A stretch of DNA of 60,000 nucleotides from NCBI GenBank assembly GCA_950295325.1, contig OX485805.1, forward strand, positions 2,358,501 to 2,418,500, in the 5' to 3' direction. Position 1 is the stretch's first letter. Each line of letters starts with the position of its first letter. This document shows positions 52,592-60,000 of this stretch, one piece after another. The position numbers and the translations under genes were made by a program. The notes below the pieces were generated by a model that worked only from the letters and a program-made list of their open reading frames with translations, searched no databases and was not told where the DNA came from. This stretch comes from Polytrichum commune. Its lineage: Eukaryota; Streptophyta; Polytrichopsida; Polytrichales; Polytrichaceae.

Positions 52592-55500
52592 ATGGCAGTG
52601 TCCAGAACCGTTATACCGGAGGGAGTGATGCCAGAGAGGCCTCCAGAGTCCCTGCGTCTCCATTTGCAAGCAGCCACCCGAAGTGTGAAGTGGACCTATT
52701 CCGCATTCTGGCAGCATTCTCGAGGCAAACAAAAGTAAGTTGCTCTCACCCAAATTTTTTTTCCTAGGTTTTTGGGAAAATTTGGACATCTGGCCACAAA
52801 TTAGCTTCCCATACTCTAGTTACAAATGCATGCTCTCTCTCTCTCTCTCTCTCTCTCTCGTCCGAAATGTGGCCAAGTTTCAGGATTTTCGGATACCCTT
52901 ACAGCACTCATCAAATTATTGTTCCTGTACATGGGATTGTAATTATGAATGACAGGGACTTAGTGCCCTAAATGTGGCCCTTACAGTGCTGATCAGATTA
53001 TGGCCCCTGAGCATCGGATCGTATGTGTGAATGACAGGGACTTAGTGTGGGGCGATGGCTACTACAATGGGAACATCAAAACGAGGAAAACCACACATGG
53101 CAGGGAGCTGACCCCGGAGGAGTTTGGGTTGCAACGCTCCCAGCAGCTCCGGGAGCTCTATGACAACTTGTCGAGTGCGAAATCTGGACAACCGCAGCCA
53201 CCGAGTAAGCCATCTGCGTTGAAGCCCGAAGATCTTGCTGATACCGAGTGGTTCTTCCTCGTGTGCATGTCCTGCTCCTTCGCTGATGGTGCAGGGTACA
53301 TGTCTTTTCCACCCTTGGCTCTAATGCAAATGTTGCAGCCTTTCCTCAATATAAAGAAGGATCTCAGTTTAGGAGACGGTGTTGATGTGCATGTCAATTC
53401 ACAAAAGTCAGTGGTCGAAAATGTCAATCTGTTTGTCTTGCACAAACAATGTGCATCCTGTCTGGTGTTGATGGTCATTGTGTGACCTTCGCACATTGAA
53501 GTAGTTACCTAAATTGCATGGAGTCCCACATTTTGGAGTCTTCTCAGGCAGTGTTGGAGGTTTAAAGAGGAAAATCAGCTGTCACTGGGAGCATTCTGCA
53601 AGCGTGGGAATTTTTTCCTGTAGAATCAAAGGTTTGTAATTAAACAGTCTGACTGAGGTGTTTCTCAAAAGGGTCTCATGTCTCGACTTCAACATGTGTC
53701 ATCCTTTCATCTCTTGCATATTGTTTATAGTGCACAAATTCAAGTGGTGCTGTGGAATGTAGGACTTCTAGATACAATATATATATATATACACACACAT
53801 CAGTTGACCTCTTCAGCATTTGGTTTGATCTAAGTGTAAGTTGAATTCTAGCTTCTACCTTATTACACCACCTCTCTATTTTGCCAGATTGTTGAACCGC
53901 CGTGTTTGTTTGTAGGCTGGTTGGGAGAACAGCAGCAAGCAATCGATACAATTGGCTCTGTGGAACCAACGAAGCTACCACCAAAGTCTTCACCCGCTCT
54001 CTTCTTGCCAAGGTTTTCTACCACTTTTCAATGTTTCTGAAAATTGAGAATAGGTCAACATCATACTGCTTAAAATCAATGAATATTTGACAGTGAATGA
54101 AGTGGGACATTGTCTTGTATACGGTGGAAGGTGTGGTACAAGGTCTGTGATGCGAAATTTGACATATTGATTGAACATTAGCCCGTTTGCTTGTTACACA
54201 TTCATGTTGAAGCATGATTACATTTCACACTAGTCTATTATCTATTTTAACAAGTATTCTATGACAGTCTGATTTTGAGAATTAGTGATATCAAATACAT
54301 CTACTGAGGAAGTGGAACTCCCAAGCCACTAATCTTTTGGTGGATGTTTGGTTGTCCTGGAACAACTCTGTTATTACGATAACCTTGCAACAAGAAGACT
54401 GCACACATTCAGGTACACTTTCTTTCCAGAAGCATCTTCATTATCCAGCTTCATAATGCTCTATACAATATTGCAGATAGTCTTCTTCCATGCCAATTCC
54501 ATAGTTTCACAGATTGATTGGGTTGTGCTTATGGATGTAACAGACGGTTGTGTGCATTCCCTTTTGGGATGGCGTTCTTGAATTCGGCACGACAAAAGAT
54601 GTAAGCCGACCAGACTACACTTTATGTTGACTAATAATGGAAAAAAATTGTCAAATTATTTATCCCTGATTTATCTTCCTTTACCAGGTACAAGAAGACC
54701 CAAAGCTGGTGCAACATATGTTGTCCTTTTTTCCAGAGCAATCAAGCAGTCACAGTAGTGATGACAATCCTGTATTCCGCCATCAGCAGTCCACTTCTGG
54801 CCAGAAGTTTCCTATTGGATTCCCAAATCAGAACTCACAGTTTTCACAACCTTCTTCAGTTCCCGGAGATGCAATTGCTGAAGGTAGGTTAAGTTCATGT
54901 AGCATGTGCTAAATGTGAGTGATTTTGTAAGATGTAAGGCTCTTTAAGTGCACACACATGCATGCTGTTTTAGAGCAAAAGAGTGAATTTAGGTCAACAC
55001 TAATTGTGTTCTCTAGTCCTTGATATACAGTAGGTGCCAGGAGTCCAAAGAGGGCCAAGCTTACCAGCTCGCAAAAGTCAGGGAATGCGAATCCAACTAC
55101 TTCTCATAGTGAACACAAGGTCTCCATCCATCCCTATAAGAACCTGCAGGAAGCATTATCAAAATTTCAAACAGGATTACCCTTGTTCAATGCCCCTGAC
55201 TTTGTAAGACTTGGATAAGTGTCTTCAACAAGCAACACTTTGTTTTTGATGAACTTCCAAACATTAGCATTTGGGTCTGATCATGTCGTTTGGTAATACA
55301 GGGTGCAGGGATATCCAGGGGGTTAGAGAAAGAAGGGCAGTTTTCAAGTGACATGTTGTGCTTACGGCAACCAACTGCGCTGGAACTTTCCAATAAGGTA
55401 AAACTGCAGCGCTTCCATTCTTTGGAGAAGTTGCACATTTGCAAGATTTCCAAAGCATTTGCCAGCTTTCCTAAGCACTAAGGAAAGACAGGAGTCAAAT

Positions 55501-58394
55501 GGCAGAGGACAATCCCAAAATATTGTATGCATTGATAGATATGAACCACACAGGCTGTGGACATTGATACCAGTGTTGGTCTGGTATTATCTTTTTTGAT
55601 ACCTTTCGGGTATCTATCATGAGGATTTCACATTATTTGATACCAGTAGGGAATGGGAATTTCACAGCATTTAAGTTTTTGATACCATTTGGGTCTATGT
55701 ACCATGCAAGTATCTTCATACTTAGGTAAAATCACCCTAGTATCAATATGGTTTAGAATGGTATTGACCCAATAATAACTTGGGTATACAAATATTTTCT
55801 CACCTTGACATACCCACCAAATTTCACTATTTGACTCCTACTACAATCTTGGTATCCATGGGTAGGTTCTTTGATACCATGATTGATGTTGATTATTCAT
55901 ACCATGCAAACACCTATACTTATACCAGACCAACATTGGTTGATAACTTTTTATTATCTGGAGGAATCAATTTGAATTTAATCTGCATTGTGGATTTCAC
56001 TATGTAACTCACAGGCTGACGCAGTAGAGCACCTTGAAAAAGATAAATTAGATGAGGAACGAGAACATTCTCCACCACATGCTTTCGTTGTCTGGGAGAA
56101 TGGGTCGACGCCGTCACAAAAATGCCAACGTCGACAAAATAAGCAATGGATGCTGAAGGAGGCCTTGTTTCATGTCACGCACTTCTATAGCACAGGGACA
56201 GTGGATAGGAAAGAAGTTGAGGGCAGCAGCTGTGCAGTCATTGACAACAACGCGAGTGATGAGAAAAGGGGTCTTGGAGCTGTGTCACAGCAACAGCAGC
56301 AACAACAAGTAGGAGTGCAGGGTGGTGAAGAAACAAATGGAAGTCATGTTTTAGCAGAGCGTCGGAGACGGGAGAAACTAAACGATAGATTCATGACACT
56401 GCGTGCCCTCGTTCCCTTTGTCACTAAAGTAAGGTCTTACTTGTGCTCCAATGCAAATGCATACTGTTGACAAACCTCTGTACACAGATTTTATCTTTGG
56501 CTCCCTTTACACAAAAGCTGAAGTTGAGAGCTTGAAGTGAAAGGAACCTTCTTGTTGGTGTCAAGGAGTGTCTTACGCATGCTTGTTCACTCAAAATCCA
56601 ATTTACACTTGAAGCTGCAACTTGAGAGCTTGAATTTTTTACTGGACTCACAAAGCTTGGGTGGCAATTTGATGGATCCCACGTGGAACAATTACGACAA
56701 GCTCTTGGTCAAAATCCTGAGCTACCTCTGTGAGGTAGCTTAGGAATGTTGAGAGATCGAGCTCTCATTTTGTGGGGGTGGACCCAAGCCAATGGGCTTT
56801 CAAGCATACCTTGGGTTGTCATGAATGCTTCTTTGTTAAGTATCATTCCTCCCTGGATATCTCACTTTGAACATGGCCACTTTACACTTCTGAGACTATT
56901 GAAAGCTTGAAGATTGGTTGAGCTCTCAATAGTCTGAGCTTTGGATGAATGGTTGTCAAATCCAAGTATTAAACTTCGATTTTGTAAGTTTGAGCTCTCA
57001 ACTTGAGTTCTAGTGTAAAGTGGGCCTTTGTCACCAGCTTCTAGTTGAACCTCCGAACTGATCCTTTCTCTCCTCATGTTCTGTACCTTACTAAGTGAAA
57101 GCCTAGATTTCAATTTTGGAGAACTTTGGTAAGGTGCATTGTGCATCAGCCGATCTAGTGTAAACACTGGAGTTCTAGTTGTAATATTAAGAACTATAGA
57201 ATTGGGGGTATTTTCACCCCGTCAGCAAAGAGATGAAGACGAAGGATCAATACAGGGGAGGAAAAGTTCTGATTTGTGCTGAATGCAAGCTCATGCCCTT
57301 GGAAATTTTGATTTAGAGATTGATTAGTAACTTCTGTAGATGTAGTTAGGTTGCAGGAGTTTGACTCATTTGATGATATTGATGCTTCAAATGATTCATA
57401 AATTAGGGTGTAGATGATTCTCTTGAAGCATGAAAGAAAAAAGAAAAAGTATCACCAATTTTTGCAGAGCATACAGGTTGGTACCTATTGTTGACTCAAA
57501 ATGAGAGTGGTGGTGTGTGCAGATGGACAAGGCTTCAATTCTTGGAGATGCTATTGAGTATGTAAAAGATCTCCAAAGACGCGTAAAGGGCTTAGAAACT
57601 CATAACAAGGAGTTACAAGAGGAATCTCCTGCAAAACAAGGTGGACATGCAAACGGCAATGGCACATGTGGCAATGTCCTTGGCCTAGTTAGAAATGAAG
57701 ATTTAAACCCAACTAAGTTGGGTTGCACAGAGAGTAGAGAGGTTGCTGAATATGGGCACTTGAAATTAGACATTTCCATAGAGAATGAGGTTGCGCAATT
57801 AGAGCTCGAGTGCCCTTCGAGACAGACTCTGCTACTTGACATCCTACAGACACTGATTGATTTGCAGCTTGATGTCTTCTCGATACAAGCCTCCATTATC
57901 GATGGATCACTCGTCACTTCCTTGAAGGCCAAGGTACTCCAGCTAGTCCTGCACTTTTACTGCAAATGGCTGATGTTTATGACTTCGTGATCTTGTTTCG
58001 TTGGCTCTGTCCATAGGGAAGAGACTGAATCCGCGTATGATATGTTATGACATTGCGTAACTTACGGTCAACTGCATCTGGGAAGGGTTGAAAATTGCAT
58101 AGCTTACAGTGAACCACATGAATTGTTACTAAATTGTGTGCCTTGGAGTAGACTACATGCTGTAATTTTCGGCAGAGCCGTTACGTGATAAGTCGCTTGT
58201 TTTAGATAACTTTGAGTTGGCTGGTTTAAACCCAAGGCCTTTGAGTTTATGCTTTGTGGAACATGTAGGTGAAAAGCAGTGTGTCTGCGAGCACAAGGCC
58301 AACAGTGACCGAGGTGGAAAAAGCCTTGCAACGAGCTATTAAAGGACTTCCGATTGATCGAACAAGTGCTTTTTCAGGTGTTACTGCAGATTGA
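52592..58394 (+). CDS. subgroup IIIf bHLH transcription factor (TT8/GL3/EGL3-like)
   Basis: Complete 11-exon model, 661 residues: 52592-52734, 53038-53295, 53916-54012, 54398-54412, 54544-54600, 54688-54883, 55031-55203, 55302-55397, 56015-56428, 57523-57933, 58269-58394 (TGA). All phases join with GT-AG introns. The N-terminal MYB-interacting region has VKWTYSAFWQ, LVWGDGYYNGNIKTRKTT, PEDLADTEWFFLVCMS and TVVCIPFWDGVLEFGTT. The middle is acidic/Ser-rich with a seven-Gln run near 437-443. The bHLH is about 456-505, with His456, Glu460 and Arg464 for E-box contact (HVLAERRRREKLN), split after VPFVTK. An ACT-like domain is near 562-650. Such proteins join R2R3-MYB and WD40 partners in the nucleus to control flavonoid and epidermal traits. 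Intron 9 carries a MITE. The second start of exon 7 (55034) is an equally good acceptor. Confidence 0.93.
52831..52860. repeat. (CT)n microsatellite in bHLH intron 1
   Basis: Uninterrupted CT repeats about 180 bp upstream of the exon 2 acceptor; it may add to its pyrimidine context. Confidence 0.9.
52863..53047 (+). repeat. tandem duplication of the exon 2 splice acceptor
   Basis: Copies 52863-52965 and 52969-53047 both end GAATGACAGGGACTTAGTG, the acceptor and first bases of exon 2. The upstream copy is followed by CCCTAA, so splicing there (52956) would give a stop in frame at 52969-52971. Confidence 0.8.
56499..57026. mobile_element. MITE in bHLH intron 9
   Basis: The left end GGCTCCCTTTACACAAAAGC and reverse-complemented right end GGCCCACTTTACACTAGAAC both continue into AAGTTGAGAGCT. 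TTT flanks at 56496-56498 and 57027-57029. Length 528 bp, about half of the intron. Terminus style matches the other Harbinger-like MITEs, but the duplication is TTT, not TTA. Confidence 0.78.
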
Positions 58395-59584
58395 TGAACT
58401 TCTTGAAAGTTCCAAGCCCATAGGTTTCACAAATGTTGTATTTTCTTGTAAGGTGAGAGTGGAATCATACTCAACTCATTGTACAAATGGATGGAGGGAC
58501 ATTATTTGATTTCTACACCTTGTAGGAATGAGAAAATTAGGCTGCTCTTTTGCAATCAATTCCCGCTAGAGAGAGCTATGGAAGGCTTTGTGAGTGGAGC
58601 AATTTTTTTTTCTTAGCTCTGAAAGAAAAACATGTGGGCCTTTCTGAATTTCTCTACAATTTTTGGCTTGTAACCTTCAGTAAATGCATGATTCATAATG
58701 AAAAGGTCCGTATTCTAGAATGCCACATAGTGCAATTCTCTTAGATCAGCTTCTTGTGTCCTTTGGAAAGATTTATATAGCATGCAGGAGCTCATGTGTT
58801 CCTTATGGGAACTATGCCCCCGGAAGAGCTGAGAAATTGTTAACATTGATTTTTGAAGGAGCTATTATGACTAAGAAATGCACTTGGATTTTTTTTCGGT
58901 ACTGTTTGTATTTGACAAGTATTTTAAAATTGTTGTGTTTGCGTGCACTTTGACTCAGATTCTAACTTCAAGATTTATGGTCTTGTATTATATTTTGAAT
59001 GTATGGAAGAAGCAAATAGAACTTCAAATTTATACAAGGAGCTCATGTCATATCCTTATAGGAGAAATTAAAGTGATCTGTAGCAATTCTGATTGTTCTA
59101 TGCTAATGCAAGACCTTGTTTACAATATGTGCAAATGCTCGCATACATCAAGAGGAGATTCTTGATCTCCTTTTTTGTTCACACACTTATCGCATGAAAG
59201 GAATGAACAGATACTCCGCATAGAAGAGCTGCACACAAGTAATATGCAAATAATTAGATTTAAATTAAAATGAGAAATTAATTCTACTGCAAGATCATCA
59301 CAAACTTTCAGGTAGGAAAGGGATCTCTCAAAATGGCATATTGACAAGATTCTCTCAAGGGTTTGGTTTGGTTGGTGGGTTCTTTTGTGATGTTAAATCT
59401 GGCAAGGTTTACAGACAGCACTATGTGCATTTGCTAGAAATTAGAAAGTGGGCAGTTTGTTGTTTCCAGATGGGGCACCAATATTCCCTTACCAAATTTC
59501 CTTATCTTGCAGAAAACCTTGAAAAGTTTTTACATGTTTCTCTCACTCTTTACGTGGCCAAGGTCCAATCTCTGGTAACTGAAG
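58395..59584 (+). other. 3' flank of the bHLH gene
   Basis: The first part should hold the 3' untranslated region; no firm poly(A) signal was chosen. The remainder has no supported exon. Confidence 0.35.
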
Positions 59585-59817
59585 GAGATGGATACAACAA
59601 GTTTTGAAAGGCGAGATTTTGCTCACTAACCTTCCAGATGAACATGTACCAAGCTGCAATCTCACTTCGGCTTTTGAGGTCCACGCTCCCAGACCTCTCC
59701 CACAGAATGCCAGCCATAATCGCATGTCCTACACACTACAGAACAAACAGGAAGAAATTCATCCAATCAGTTTGGTAAATCAGCCGCCAGCACAGTGGTA
59801 TAGACACTTAATTGAAG
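59585..59817 (+). CDS. possible internal exon of an unrecognised gene
   Basis: An open frame between acceptor GAAG (59581-59584) and donor GAAG|GTTTGT (59817/59818). It reads RWIQQVLKGEILLTNLPDEH and, later, ISLVNQPPAQWYRHLIE. Composition is protein-like, with few low-complexity runs and a suitable donor. I do not recognise the family. Partner exons were not found with confidence upstream and would lie past 60000 downstream. It could equally be chance. Confidence 0.3.
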
Positions 59818-60000
59818 GTTTGTGATGGAGAATTTAAGTGCTAAATGGTGTCACCTGATAGTGTGGGTTACCATTTGGAGTTAGTTTTTACTGAGAGTAT
59901 CAATTTTAACCAAATAAAATATATCATGTTCTTGATGTGCATACTTACTATTCATGTTATCTGGGTAAACAATGATATTTCCATTATAAAGCTATAGCAA

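Overview
This is nuclear DNA from a land plant with a large, repeat-rich, AT-leaning genome. Three protein genes with many short exons and GT-AG introns sit in long non-coding stretches full of small transposons and satellites. There are no operons or bacterial signals. The early-diverging look of the plastid-type GAPDH, and a tRNA-Gly intron not normally expected in flowering plants, suggest a non-flowering lineage (bryophyte, lycophyte, fern or gymnosperm). That placement is weak.

Layout. 1-3311 (minus): the 5' part of a gene for a DUF4091 / glycoside-hydrolase-123-like protein, cut by the left edge. 3.3-14.4 kb: repeats, several short inverted-repeat elements and a decayed copia-like fragment. 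14494-18357 (minus): a complete 14-exon gene for plastid glycolytic NAD-GAPDH (GapCp), 432 residues with a transit peptide. 18.4-33.4 kb: gene-free, with Harbinger-like MITEs, two near-identical 642-bp TIR elements and a ~2-kb fold-back structure. 33506-33587 (plus): a tRNA-Gly(GCC) gene interrupted by an 11-nt intron. 34.3-52.5 kb: a 95-bp satellite made of repeated MITE ends, a SINE family, a near-perfect 50-bp hairpin, more MITEs and minisatellites. 52592-58394 (plus): a complete 11-exon subgroup IIIf bHLH regulator (TT8/GL3/EGL3-like), 661 residues, with a 15-nt microexon. 59.6-59.8 kb: one possible exon of an unrecognised gene.

The genes are functionally independent: plastid glycolysis, a predicted carbohydrate-active or uncharacterised enzyme, flavonoid/epidermal transcription control, and translation. 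Exon models were built by hand from reading frame, splice sites, phase and remembered family patterns. All exon phases agree in the three models, but no database search or alignment was run.
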